In this document: positions 37,701-49,010 of the stretch, piece by piece
Position numbering within the stretch: position 1 is the first letter of the stretch
Layout of the letters: each line of letters starts with the position of its first letter
Assembly: GCF_002999335.1 (NCBI RefSeq)
Contig: NW_020312188.1
Coordinates: forward strand, 1-50,437
Direction: 5' to 3'
Origin: Cyclospora cayetanensis
Lineage: Eukaryota > Apicomplexa > Conoidasida > Eucoccidiorida > Eimeriidae
Length of the DNA: 50,437 bases
Position numbers and translations under genes: made by a program
The notes under the pieces: model-generated
Told to the model about the DNA's origin: nothing
Databases searched by the model: none
Seen by the model: the letters and a program-made list of their open reading frames with translations, nothing else

Positions 37701-40500
37701 GTAAACGCCCAACAATATGATGGGTTTTAACTTGTTAGTTTGTGGAGCTTTGATGTGTACATGAACAAGTTTAATTAGTGTGTCACTTGCTAGCGACTCG
37801 GGATGAACCTCTTAACTTCTCTGCTACTGTGATTGCGCCAAAAAGCCTCTGGTTTCCAGGTCTATGCAAAGACTTTAGACGTTACCAATAACTCGTGCAG
37901 TTTTCGCTCGAGCATCGACAAATGTTGTTAAAAGCTTAATTGTGAACACATTTGCTGTAAGGTAAGATCCTAAATACCTAGGTCTCTGAGTGTAAGGCTG
38001 CTTTGTTGCTAGCTCTTGATGTCTCACCTCTGCGGTCATTTTTCTTTTTGTTTATACCTGATACAGGAGAATTTTCTAGGTGCTGCGCAACAGTGTGCAA
38101 ATAATGAGGGTTTCCATGACATACAGCAGTCTTCACAATCTAAGAATGTCCTCGCTATACTCTAGAGCCTTGAAGGAAAAATCCAACCAAAAGTAGGACC
38201 CTCTAGAAGTCCAAAGAACCAATCAGATGCCATTGAAATGTGTGAGCTAAGGTTTGTCATAAAAGTTGACTACGATACGCTCTACACTATCCGAGGTCAA
38301 AGAGGAGGAACATGGCACCTGACATGTGCAACGCACCCTTTCACTGCATGGGGATTCCTTCAACAATGCTTCTCTTTGAATTATGTGCTTTTACAAAATG
38401 TGACCGACCCTGTACTTCGTGGAGTATTGATTTTTGCATCACGCCCGTGTGCGAGGATCACGTTCGAGAGGAGAAAAAGCGGGTGCAGCCACACCAGGTG
38501 CACCCGCTAAGAACCACATGGATTCGCGCCGAGCGCAACACTCTGGAAGAACAAATCCTGTTCTTTCGTGGGGAAAAAATAGTTATTCAAATGTAAAAAT
38601 ATTGAAGCTTGCCAGAGAGCATATAGCTAAATTTTTTATTCTGTCAACTTGCATCATTCGAGTCGTCTGAGTGAACCTGAGCACGCTACGGCTGATGCAT
38701 TGGTGGGCGTGGCTTGCAAAAGCAGCTGAAAAGCCTCTTGCGGAGTATGACATGGAAGCTGCGCTTGCACTGTGCAGCTGCGGAAGTTGCCTTCACTAGA
38801 CTTTTGGGACGTTTTTGAGCGATTCGATTCGTCACATTTATGCATCCTTCAACGCGCGTTTGTCGCAACATAGTAGCGTGAATTGAGCTGAAGCAGGGTC
38901 CAAACCTAGTACTATGCGCCCACGTACCTACGATGCTTTTCCTTTGCTCCTTTTCTTTATGCCGGGTTGGTGAGTGCTGCTGCTGAACAAAACAGTGACA
39001 TTCTTTCAAATGCAGAATTGCTTGTCAGCCACAACAAGGCTGACGGTGCAGATCTGACAAGCAATCGAGCAGTGGCAGGAACCTCCTCCGATCATTCCAG
39101 AATGATGGAGACAGCTTTTGGAGGACGAAGAAGCTCGTCCTGCTGCTGGCAGTAGCTTTCGAAACTTTTCTGACTACCTCGCTGCTCTTGCGCCAGTCCA
39201 AAACTTAAGGCTCGCTGGCTTCCTCGAGTCTGTACACGAAGGTGGCCTTTCTAGAGCGGCGAGTACCACTGATTCACAATAGTCTGATCGTATTAAGGTA
39301 ATGCTATTGTAGAACGTCGACAGGCAGCATAACTGCTGAATATCAAGGTCTTCTGGAATGCAAGCAAGGCGCGGCATTGGGTTAGGCACGACTAGGTATC
39401 GACCGCAATCTAGTCCTACCTTTGCAGCCACATAATACGGAAATAATACATTCAGCGACGTGATATGAGTAAGTCCGTGTTCCAAGAGTGAAGGTATCGA
39501 AGGGATATGTAGCTATGTAATTGTCTCATCTAGTCTGCAAAAACGACGTTGAAAGGCATGCTGGATCTCCTGTAAAAGACAAGTGCTGTGCATGATAACC
39601 AGCTATAAAATTGACAAACATTGTGCAGATCAAATTGCGTCCACGGTGCTCATTTGTCTGACTCTGTATTCTTGAGGGGCGCATGGAATGCTAGCCAGTT
39701 GTTCTAAGTGGGGGCCTGGTACAGTGGTACACTACAGAGTGGAAGAAAGCAAAATAGTAGCCATGTTTCAATCTTCCTGCACTTTGATTGACAGCGGGCC
39801 TGCAATATGTGTGGTTCCAGGTGTGTCACTCTATTGGTGGATGGATGCAGGGCTGCTAAACTGGCTTTCTGGCTACATCTAGCGCGTGGATGCAGCACTG
39901 CCAGTACTGGTGAGCTCACATAGACGGATTGTGATGAGATACAATGCCTAGACGTTTTGCTGCGCTTTTCTTGACAATACTGTAAGGACCCATTTCGGTA
40001 TCAGGAATGTTGTGCTTATAAATGTAAAAAAGATAGGAGTATGCAACACGCGGCAGTGAACAGTTCGACGCAATTTGCGCTTTGCCACAACTGATCACGT
40101 GCAGGACGTTCATACACCTTATCTTATCCACAATCTAATGCGCCGTCCCGGAAAGTAAAAATGTTTGGGCGCCTCGATTGGCGATTGCTCCTTGAACGGT
40201 GGTGTTATCGGTACAGTGTGTGGAGAGTAACATCTGTAGTGCATGCAAGTTCTCATAGCAGTGCCCTGACTGGGAACGACCGACGAGCCATTTCACTATG
40301 ATATGCATTCGGCCTCGAGATACCTGGTTGACCTGTATGGCTTTACCGGTATTAAAAGGCTACGCGTGCAGCGGTCGTCCAGCTGCATAGGAGAAATCGT
40401 TAGCACTCCAGCTTGAGTTCTACACTGAAATAAGCGCTAGTCGGTGTTGCAGTTTCCTATAGAACAAAGTAGTGTAGTCTGTATTTACTGCCGCTAAGGC
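19701..40500. other. Gene desert, right part (plus strand G+T-leaning)
   Basis: About 21 kb without a supported gene. The longest frame is 26039-26587 (ATG, 182 codons, plus strand), which is about the maximum expected by chance here and resembles no family known to me. Other frames (for example 25401-25724 with a hydrophobic N-terminus, 32585-32875, and minus-strand frames at 27190-26943 and 27537-27313) are shorter and unlinked. Sampled line 24661-24720 has G22 T22 A11 C5. No tRNA box pair, rRNA segment or reverse-transcriptase motif was noticed. Confidence 0.5.
38478..38508. repeat. Perfect 10-bp GC-rich hairpin
   Basis: Arms AGCGGGTGCA (38478-38487) and TGCACCCGCT (38499-38508) are exact reverse complements around the 11-nt loop GCCACACCAGG. 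It stands out for stability in otherwise plain sequence. There is no following U tract or other sign of a known RNA family. Confidence 0.85.
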
Positions 40501-40594
40501 CTTGTGTCGTTGATTGGATGAGGAAGGGCATCTATCCAGTGAATGCTACTAAACGTGCAGAGTGCACATGCACCACAGCAAACGTGCAAGTGAA

Positions 40595-42440
40595 TTGCCA
40601 TCTACAACGAAAGCCTTCGAAGGTGCAGAGGCACTGGAGGTGGCGAGTTTAGCTGGAAGCACAGCTGGATAGGTTTTACTGCCTTTTTGCGTGGATACCG
40701 TTGTGTGTTGACAGTCAGGGAAGATCCCACACCAAGATGTAAATGCAACGTAGGATGGACATACGCTCGACTCCGCATTGGTTGTCACTGAGAGTGTGCG
40801 GGGCGCTTGACCAGATAGTCCATTCTGGATGTGCTTATCTTGAGTACATTACAGTGATGGCGTGCTGAAGAAAAGAAGCCTGAGCACGGCCGGCGCTTTG
40901 TTCAGTATGTGTTCTTCAGGCACTAGCTCAGTCTTTCAAATTGCATTACTGCTTAGCTCGTGCAACGGTTGGATGCAGGGCTTGTTTGAGCTCGCGATTG
41001 TCTAGGGGAGATAATGATATTGGCAGAACGGTGATGAGGTGTATTGTGGTAGTGGCATTCTAGTGTGGAGGCTTGAGATTTGAACTAGTAGGTCAGAGCT
41101 CGTGTACGTGCAGGAAATGCAAGCGAGGCTTTGAAGCGCAGGCTGCTGTGTTGCGTTTGCGCTTTTGAGTCGCCGGAGGTAGTGCCTTCCATCGAAGATG
41201 GAGCGGCATTGAAGTTGGCGAGTGCACGTCGGAGCAGAGCTGGATATGCTGTATTGCGTAGTTTTGTGGGAGCAGGTGTGTGCGTGCTTGGTTTTGGGGT
41301 TTGGCATCTTGGTTGCCAGAGCGCCGTGTGGCGTGTTGCCTAGGCGTGTGATAGAGTTTGCAGCTGTGGCGGGTGGATGTACACAGTGGACTAGAGAGAC
41401 TGCTTGTTGGAGCTTCAGTGTGATATCACGAGTTTACAGTAATGCCTATGTTGTGGAAGGATGCTTGAGCTATGGTGGAGATGAGGCATTTATTTTATTA
41501 GTGCCTTGCGTGTGAGTGTTTGTAGCTTGCTAGGATTGGATGCAGCCGACGTGTGTGTGGGGTTTTCTGTAGGGGAGTGAATGCCGAAATGGCGTGCTTG
41601 CCGAATGCGAATGATGTGTGGAATGGTAAAGAAAAAGGGGCATGGAGGGTTTGCTATTGGTGCTAGGTGTGTGGGCCCGTATACACTCACGTGGTCCCCG
41701 TGAGTCTTCGTGACGCAGGCTGTACTGTGCGGTTGTGGGTTTGAGTTTTCCAATGCATTGCCTCCCATCGAAGGTGGAGCGGCATTGGAGTTGGCGGGTA
41801 CAGGAGACGGAGTTTGACAGCTTGTAGTGGTTTGTTCTGTGAATGTCTTTGCGTGGCTGTTGGCGGTCGGCATTTGGTATGCTGGTTGTCAAGCAGAAAG
41901 TGTCCTCTCCTCGTGACATATATTGGAGTCGGCCGATGTGAGTAATGGTTGTTTGCGTTGTGTTCGCTCATATGTTTGTTTGTGTTTGGTGGTAATTTAG
42001 GTAGATTGTGGAAATGCCGGGCTGTGCGGGGCTGTTTGAGCATTTGTGGGTACAATAGGCTCATGTAGTAGTAGAGTGCATTCACGTGCTGTTACGTTCT
42101 TTGATTAGACACAGGGCATGTGTCCGTGGATGTTTGCGCAAAAGAGTTATTGGCAAAGTTGCATGTCGGTAGAAGGGGAAAGAGGAGTGTAACAGTAGTG
42201 AGAATTCCATGGAGAAGCAGACATATAATGCCTGTATGGTGAATGGGAGAGCGAGGGTTTGGTCAGATTGTTTGCCGAGAAGCGCTAAACAACATGGAGG
42301 CACAGTAGATAAAATAATGGGAGCTAACGCATTTATGGTTAGTCAATTTTTACCTCCAGGCCTGTGGCATTACTCAACAGCAGTATTGGTGAGCATGCCA
42401 GGAAAGGAAGACACTTGTTTGTCGTTGTAGTGAGTGAGCG
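40595..42440. repeat. Degenerate tandem repeat, about 576-bp unit, three clear units and a probable fourth
   Basis: Matching blocks occur at 40595-40647, 41183-41221 and 41759-41797. Aligned on the shared GGCG they sit 575 and 576 bp apart. The second and third share CCATCGAAG then TGGAGCGGCATTG with 32 of 35 positions identical, and similarity continues through the following 100-150 bp (TGCGTGG...TTTGG...TTGTC-type words). The first is more diverged (CTTCGAAGG...GGCACTGGAGGTGGCGAG). A probable fourth unit is centred on GGCATT at 42366, 585 bp from the third. The overlapping open frames on the minus strand here reflect the G+T-rich plus strand. Units are too diverged to be a recent satellite. 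Confidence 0.6.
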
Positions 42441-42690
42441 GGTTATTACGAAGAGGATCTGCTTGCAGTTAATTCTTGTGCTGCTAGGCTGAGTGTTTGG
42501 CTCTAGCTGTAGAGTGAGCAAAGTGCTTAGGCTGCAGTGGATCCAATACTCTTTAAAGGGCGTTGCATCGGCGGCAGCAGTCAGAGGGTTTTGCAGGCTT
42601 ATTCAAATTGCCATTGGTGTTTTGGCCTAGGTGTGTTTGGACGCAAGGTATTGCTGACGGCCGTCAGGGGGTTGGTTTGCAAGAGACTGT
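42220..42690. repeat. Diverged repeat family R2, copy 1
   Basis: It aligns by eye with copies near 46.2-46.6 and 48.2-48.7 kb. The best anchor is CTCTAGCTGTAG...AAGTGCTTAGGCTGCAG at 42501-42537, followed about 80 bp later by GTGTTTGGACGCAAGG and GCTGACGGCCGTCAG. Its left part overlaps the probable fourth 576-bp unit, so R2 is likely the same family as the tandem units to the left. Confidence 0.5.
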
Positions 42691-43680
42691 GGAAAATATA
42701 TCATGGATATCTGTCTATGATATCGTTACATAAAAGCCATGGCGTGCATTGATTTTGTACTCTTTGTTCTTGTCAAGTCAGAATTTGGATGCGAAAAAAT
42801 TATGATTGGATGGACAATTGTCAACTTGGTTGTCTTGCACTTCGTGTAGCGATTCCGCAGCTCGGCTGCCGTACACTGATTAGAGAGGAATTCGCTGCTG
42901 CAGACTCAAAGGAAGAGAGGTTTAAAAGCACCTGGAAGAACGGAAGGCCTCTGGCTAGTATGTTGCTCATCCAGGTTCCTGGTGGTTGCCAATGAGTTTC
43001 GCCGCGGGCTCACGCAATACCCGCATCTACGGGACACGTAACGGTGCCTCTGTCGAATACTTTTGTGAGTATCTGGTCCTGATTGAGTCGCGGTTTTGCG
43101 ATGGTTCTCAAGTGTTTAATGAGAGAGCTGATGCTCGACAGCAAAGGCAGGCACCATGAGCATTTGTTCAGAAGGAACGAAGACTCGAAGACACATGCCA
43201 AGGCGCTGCTGAAGGGTCGCTAGGAATCGCGTGGAGTAGTTCGGCCTAGCTGTGTTCCAACTCCAAAGAGTGAGGAGCGCTATGTGCAAAGGCACCGGTA
43301 GCAACCACATGTGTTTGGAGCGAATGTATGGATCGTGAAGCATTTCTCACTATTTGGAATTCCGTCGGGGTGTTCAGCAGCAAGGGAGTGACGGAGTCGG
43401 GCCGTCGGACGCTGAACGCATGGCAACCCCTGAAACAAAGTCATTCAAAGGATTTGGCAAGGTGAAATGGCAAAAGGCATACACCTGTGCAAAAGTAGGC
43501 TTGTATGTCAGTGGCCCAATGGCCACAGGAGCCTGAGGAGTAGCTGTAGTCCTTCCGTGTTTCAATGTTATTTTTCATGGTGCGTATTTGCTCATGTCGC
43601 CCTCGCGCTCATCCACGGCTGGATTGGTGTCATCTAAAACGTGGGTTTGTGCATGGCAAGTGCGATTTTGACTAGGGTGG

Positions 43681-43745
43681 GCAGGCGCAGCTATTGTACA
43701 GTCAGCGTTGTATGGCTCCGCTGTTACCTGGGTCTTATACTTCTA
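43681..43745. repeat. Short dispersed repeat R4, copy 1
   Basis: Shares TGTACAGTCAG, then CGTTGTATGGC against TGTTGTATGGC, with the second copy near 49530, within a longer weak match. The two copies are in the same orientation. Confidence 0.4.
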
Positions 43746-45890
43746 AGTCTTTGTGCAGGTACGTAGGTGTTCAACATATTCCATGTGTTTTCTGTATGTC
43801 TATGTTGTCCGTGGTGCGTTTAGCTTGTGCAGTGAAAGGCATAAAAGGGAAGTGCTTTGCAGTGGGTGGGGAGGTCATGACCTCTTGTAGCAGATTAATG
43901 CACAAAAAAATGATGTACATTTTGCGCTGTGGCATACCGCTCCTTACACTGTCTTGACATCATTCAGGCGAAGCACGCTTGCCCTCTGCAGCACTCGCTT
44001 TAACTTCATTGAACTGACAGGCTCTGTCGAGAGAGTAGCATGTGGTTTGGTTACCTCGGACAGTGTGTCTAGGGTGGCTCGAATGCTGCCTCGACACGTC
44101 CGTGCCACCATTGTCGTGTTTGTGAGGTAGGTCAGGGAGGTGAAGGGTTCATTTAATAGAGTGGAAGTAGAGTGCGCAGTAATGAATAAGGTCTCAGCTG
44201 AAGGAACTGGAACTGTGGAAGCCAAGAACAGTTGACACACGTAGTTTTGGCACATGCATTGAGCAGCACTTGGAGGCGTGGGCTCAGGAAACGCTCACAG
44301 CCAGGGTAGTACCTGCGGTGATTTAGCCTGTAGATTGACTCAGTTACTAATCCTCTTGTCTAATTGAGCAATGCAATTGCCTGCGTGCTCACTATTGTCA
44401 GAGGGACTAAAATATTTTGGCTTTACTAGCCTGCGGCAGCGCGGCTCGACAGGAACGGGGCTGCGTGGGTGTAGATGCTTCCTGTAAGCCAGCCGCCGCA
44501 CGCTCAAGCTAATCTTCAACCAGATGACAGTGTATGATATGACTGCTACATTGCAAGATCAGCAGGCTGCTTCAGCCCGTTTTCGCAAGCAATGAGCCTA
44601 TAGGGCGAATTCGGATGACATTCCGAGCAACTGTCTCTGAACTCCTGTCAGATGTTCACTTTACGGTGTTGAGGGTTGCTGGGAACAGTGGAGCGATGTG
44701 TACGTACATAGAACTTCGCTGCATGGAGGAGCGCGCATGAACGTGCTGCTGCTCACATGCTTTGTCACCGGCTTCCCTGGGCATATCACTCGCCCTGTAT
44801 GGACTCCTACAAGATAGTGTTTGTCGAGTTTGCAAATCAGGTCAATGCCTGCGTAAATAGCTGAGGCTAACGGCGTTATAGAGTGCACAGCATGACTCTG
44901 GGCATTGTGTTTAGGGCCGTGTTGTAAGTGTTTGTTGGGCGATGCATCAGCAGTCCATTAGTGGGTGCATCGGTGTGGCTGATCACTGGTAGGGTTAAGC
45001 GTATTGATAAAGCATTCAAATTGCTTGTGTTTTTGGATTTAATATCACTGCAACACACCTGCTCAAGGTTTGGGGAGAACAGCTGCTATGTCAACTGCGG
45101 TTACCTGAGTTTGCTGCTGTGCACTTAGTAGGCTTTGCACAAGGCAGTGGCACATGTGATTAGTTTTGAAGATGTATTTGGCAGCCACTGACAGGCAGCA
45201 ATTCAAGCAGTAGTATGGCATTTTTGCTGGTGCTTCATAGGTTTCCGAAGAAACAGCGAGTTACTGAGAGCGGTTTTTTTAGTGATTCGCGTGGGCTGTG
45301 GGCATGTCCGGGAAAAGGCGGAAGTCGTTCTGTACCTGTGCACGTCAAAGGAGTGTTTGATAAACGAAGATAGTACAGAGCAATCGTGGCCCCTTTGCAG
45401 TCGATGAGGGTAGAGGATGGGGCAACGGCTTAGCATCGAGTGATACAGTGCTTTGGAGGGATGTGCAATTAGGTAGTATTAAACTGCTTGTCACAGAGTT
45501 GAGTAGCACGGCGTGCACTTTCACGTACACCAGCCTAGTGGGTGGCGACCTTGAACTGGTCCAATATGTTGCGACTGCTATCGTTCTTATGTAAAAATCA
45601 ACAGTGCCCGGTATTGCAAAGAAGCTTCGCATACACTGTCTTGCGCGTGTGATTGGTGTTGATGCTAAGTGATGCCCACATTCTGCATTCGTTGCGTGTT
45701 AGTGTTAAGGAAGAGGTGCCAGTGCGATAGTGACCTAAAAGCAGCGTGGCGCATGAGGAACCACTAGAATTTGAATGAAGTATGTTTTCCCAAAGCTGCC
45801 ACAACAAATGCTAATTTGTGTGCATTTGCTAGGTGTGGCAACTGACAATGAATCGGCCTGTGGCTGTTGCGTACAGCTGTGCTACGATTC

Positions 45891-45908
45891 GCTCCTTCGG
45901 GAAGGAGC
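45891..45908. repeat. Short perfect hairpin with a CGGG loop
   Basis: GCTCCTT, CGGG, AAGGAGC: seven perfect pairs closing a four-base loop. It lies inside a minus-strand open frame of doubtful coding value. It is of minor weight on its own. Confidence 0.7.
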
Positions 45909-46169
45909 AACTGCGGCTACGTTGGCATATCGTATCCCTGAGCGCAGCTTCTAGACGTTTGAGTGACGTGTATGTGCGGGAGGTAACGATCTGTTGCACT
46001 GCGTTGAGTGCTGTTCGTTCAAAGGATGCCCTCAATGTCTGTGCTGTAGCCATTAGTTCCGAGTGCTGGCGTTGGTAGGCTCTGCGTGGGTAGCGAATTA
46101 AAGCTTCGATAGTGCCAATGCCAACGCAAAGGAGGCTTTCGATCTTCGTATTACGAGTGCATAAAGAAC

Positions 46170-46610
46170 GCTTTGATTGGGGTATTCTGCAGGGAGCGCT
46201 AGCTGATATGCAGGCACAGTAGTCAGGGGAACGGGGAGTGGTTAGACTTAGGTTTGCGGAAGGTTTGCCTGCATGTGTGTGATTGTTCGCAGCAGCATAC
46301 TTCGCGAGCAAGGGGGTGATAGCCATAAGTGTTTGTCTGCTGAATGGTGTGGGATGAGGCCGTTGAAAAGAATGTCTGCTTACAGTCATTTTGTGTGGCC
46401 TCGTAGAATATTTAGTTTTAGCTGTAGGCGAACAAACTGCATAGGTTGCAGAGGCTCCAAAAGGATGCGAAGTGCGTTTCAGCGGTGGCAGCCATCATGA
46501 GCGTTTTAACGTGTGTCCATGATGCCAGCGACGTTTTTGGCATCGTCGTGCTTGAACGCAAGGTGTAGCGGACGGCCCTCAGAAGAGTGGCTGGCGTGAG
46601 GTTGAGCAGA
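46170..46610. repeat. Diverged repeat family R2, copy 2
   Basis: It shares the exact 14-mer GCAGCAGCATACTT (46289-46302) with copy 3 (48332-48345). Matching words then follow in the same order: GAAAAGAATG, TTTTAGCTGTAGG, GCATAGGTTGCAG, GTTTTTGGC, CTTGAACGCAAGG and GCGGACGGCCCTCAG. Order and spacing are close to copies 1 and 3. Confidence 0.6.
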
Positions 46611-48219
46611 ATTAATAGTAGTATTCCTTTGCTCATCCTGTTTTGAGGCATACTATGCACTAGCAGAACACTGTGTGGCGTATCTTGAACGTTGGTACGG
46701 CGTCGTGGTGTGAACTGACCCAACGACGTCAACTTCACATTGATTAGGCTGAACGTAGGCTGAGGGACCGCTACTAGGGATTGTAGGCACTTCACACGAT
46801 ACACTAGCTTCCTCAAACACAAAGTGCATTATGAGGTAAGGACGGCGTATGCAGTGTTTGCATTTGTGGTCAAAGACTATTCCAGAATGCCTCGACCTGT
46901 GCCAAGTGCAAACGTGACTGGCACTCACGCAGGTGCTGCAGGTTGCTATCCACATGGGGTCGAAGCAATTCGTGGCGCACGGATGAGTGGCAGCGTGTTG
47001 GAAGCCGGTACCGCGTAGCTTTTGTATATTGACGGGCAGGGGCTGTGTTCTGGTTTGTGTGTAACATGAAATCGTAGCCGTGGGTTGTTTAGAAGATAGC
47101 AGTTTGTTGTGCAGGTATAACGATCGCTTGGTCCCTTGCCTTCCTTAGCTCGCTCGCAGCTCGTGTGTGCAATACAGCAGTCCAGCTGCCCCACATGTAG
47201 CTGAAGGCAGTCCCAAAGTGCCTGCAAGTTATGAGGACCTTTGGCGCGTCTGTTGCTAGTGGTTTTCTGATGACATTTTGTTGGCAATACGCTTGGTCAC
47301 GAGCTAAAGCCATAGCCGCACTTGTGGAGCACACTATCGCTTCTCTATAATATACTCCTGGGATTATCAGTTGCATTCTGAGTGATACTGCTGCACCGGA
47401 TGTGTATTGTTTGTGGGCAAGCTGGAACAGCACTGAGACATGCAAGCCCTACGAGCTCCTGTTCAAGAGCAACAAACACACACAACTCATGTTGATGCAT
47501 CAGAGCACAATGGCCAGGCGCCTGGGACTAGCCTGATCATGCAGTCAAGGGCTGAGCTCAGGATCCGCCTCTACAAAGTAAATTGTAAGAAAATGGCAAC
47601 GTTGACTACAAGCGCAGGGCAGGCGCGCACCTTTGGGCGTGCACCTTAGCCGCACCTTTGGTCAGACGAGCCTGAGCACCGCGGAGTGGCTAAACTTCTT
47701 TAATATTCTGCTGTTCTGTTAAGTAAGGGCGACGCCCTGATGTTGTGGCGTTGCTGATGCGCTGCTGGCTTGGCGAGGTCTAGAAGTGGGTAGTGCAAGG
47801 CATACGCGATTTTGCCGTGGGTGAGCAGAACCAGTCAGTATGTACTCGGTTGTTTTTTTATTAGTGCCTTAGGTTTGTGTTTCCAAGTGCTGGTGCAGAC
47901 ACACAGCCATCAGTGCAACTTAGTAGATTCCGGTAGGACGTCGCTCCGGCACGTCTTCTGGAAGCAACCGAGTGCGGTTCCTGTGCGTAAATCTGCGTAG
48001 ATGTTGTCGTGTCGTATTGCATGTATTCAGAGCAGCAATGCCCATATTGGTCCTTTCATCGGCTACGTGAGCATGCAACCAAGCTCAATGGTACGTCTTT
48101 GGATGCAGGGTTTAGTTCCATGGTTTGTATGAAGAAGTGGCTAGTTGTTTCCAGCGTATGGAGTCCCGATGCGTGTTTGGAGATCAACGTCAAGTGGTTA
48201 TAGCACGAGTAAATTGACT
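46611..48219. other. Desert with partial repeat copies, no gene supported
   Basis: No gene supported. A weak unit of the 576-bp family is likely near 47745-47790 (GCTGGCTTGGCGAGG), about 580 bp left of repeat copy 3, and the first R3 copy lies at 47265-47470. Open frames on both strands are short. Confidence 0.4.
47265..47470. repeat. Diverged repeat family R3, copy 1
   Basis: TGACATTTTGTT, then GCGTTTGG-like, GAGCTAAA, a spacer and GTGGGCAAGCTG appear here and again at 48813-48970 with nearly equal internal spacing. Offsets are about 1,545 bp at both ends, so the match is collinear over roughly 150-200 bp. Confidence 0.6.
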
Positions 48220-48665
48220 AACGTTTGGAATTGTTGTGGAATTGGCTTGATGGCTGTCAAACTTTTGCGCGTTGCATGAGCTATGTCGATAGAGTTAAAT
48301 TGCAAAATTATCTGCATGCATGTAACATTATGCAGCAGCATACTTTGCCAGTATGGGGGCCTGCGTATAGGTAATAATCCGAAAAATATTGTCCGCTGAT
48401 CAAGATGAAAAGAATGACTTCTTGTAATTACTACGTGTTGTTTCACTGAGTGCTTTGATTCTAGCTGCAGGGTATGGAAAGTGCTTAGCTTCCATTGAGC
48501 TCAAAGAAATCCAAAGTATGCTGTACCTGGTGCAGCTCTCAGGAAGTTTTCATGTCTATTCATGGTGCCACCAATGTTTCTGGCGTAGTTGTGTTTGAAC
48601 ACATGATGCAGGGGACGACAGTCAAAAGGATGGCTTGCGCGAGGCTGTGTAGAATGAACCATGGT
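48220..48665. repeat. Diverged repeat family R2, copy 3
   Basis: Collinear with copy 2, offset about 2,043-2,050 bp: GCAGCAGCATACTT, GAAAAGAATGACTTCTTG, TTCTAGCTGCAG, AAAGTGCTTAGCTTCCATTG, GTTTCTGGCGTAGTTGTGTT and TTGAACACATGATGC. It is followed about 150 bp later by R3 copy 2. Confidence 0.6.
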
Positions 48666-48809
48666 ATCCATTTGTTAATCCCTTGCAGATATACACTATC
48701 ACATATCATCGCTGTGTTTTTGTGTTATTTCCCTATATTTCTTAGCTTGCTCTTGGTGTGCGCAGCTTAGAGGGGACTGCAGTGCGCAAGTCTGTTGCTT
48801 ATGCAGGAT

Positions 48810-49010
48810 CCTGATGACATTTTGTTTACAGTGCGTTTGGCCATGAGCTAAAATCATGGGCGCATGTGTTGAACGCATGAACGTGTTCCTCTCAAATGCT
48901 GTTGTGATTATCTGCTTCTGACCCAGTGATGCTTTTAGACAGGAGGTTTATTCTTCGTGGGCAAGCTGAAGCCTCACAGCACACGCAGGCTCCATGTGCA
49001 TCTCTTCAGA
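48810..49010. repeat. Diverged repeat family R3, copy 2
   Basis: The partner of the block at 47265-47470. It also shares GCATGAACGTG and an ATGCT-GTTGTGATTATC-like stretch with sequence near 44740, suggesting a third, more decayed copy there. Confidence 0.55.

Larger units (their letters stand above)
42691..46160. other. Desert between repeat copies, no gene supported
   Basis: No gene or intact repeat copy is clearly seen over about 3.5 kb, although very diverged family members may be present (a block near 44720-44790 with GCATGAACGTG recalls 48877-48900). Frames on the minus strand are often open because the plus strand is G+T-rich. The longest in this part of the window, ATG at 46389 to 45829 (186 codons), resembles no known family and overlaps repeat copy 2. 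Confidence 0.4.

Noticed and set aside
41490..42085. Three overlapping long minus-strand frames
   Set aside because: All frames open at once is a sign of skewed composition rather than coding. The sequence is part of the degenerate repeat units.
45829..46389. 186-codon ATG frame on the minus strand
   Set aside because: The plus strand is G+T-rich here, which depletes stops on the minus strand. The frame overlaps a repeat copy and does not resemble a known family.
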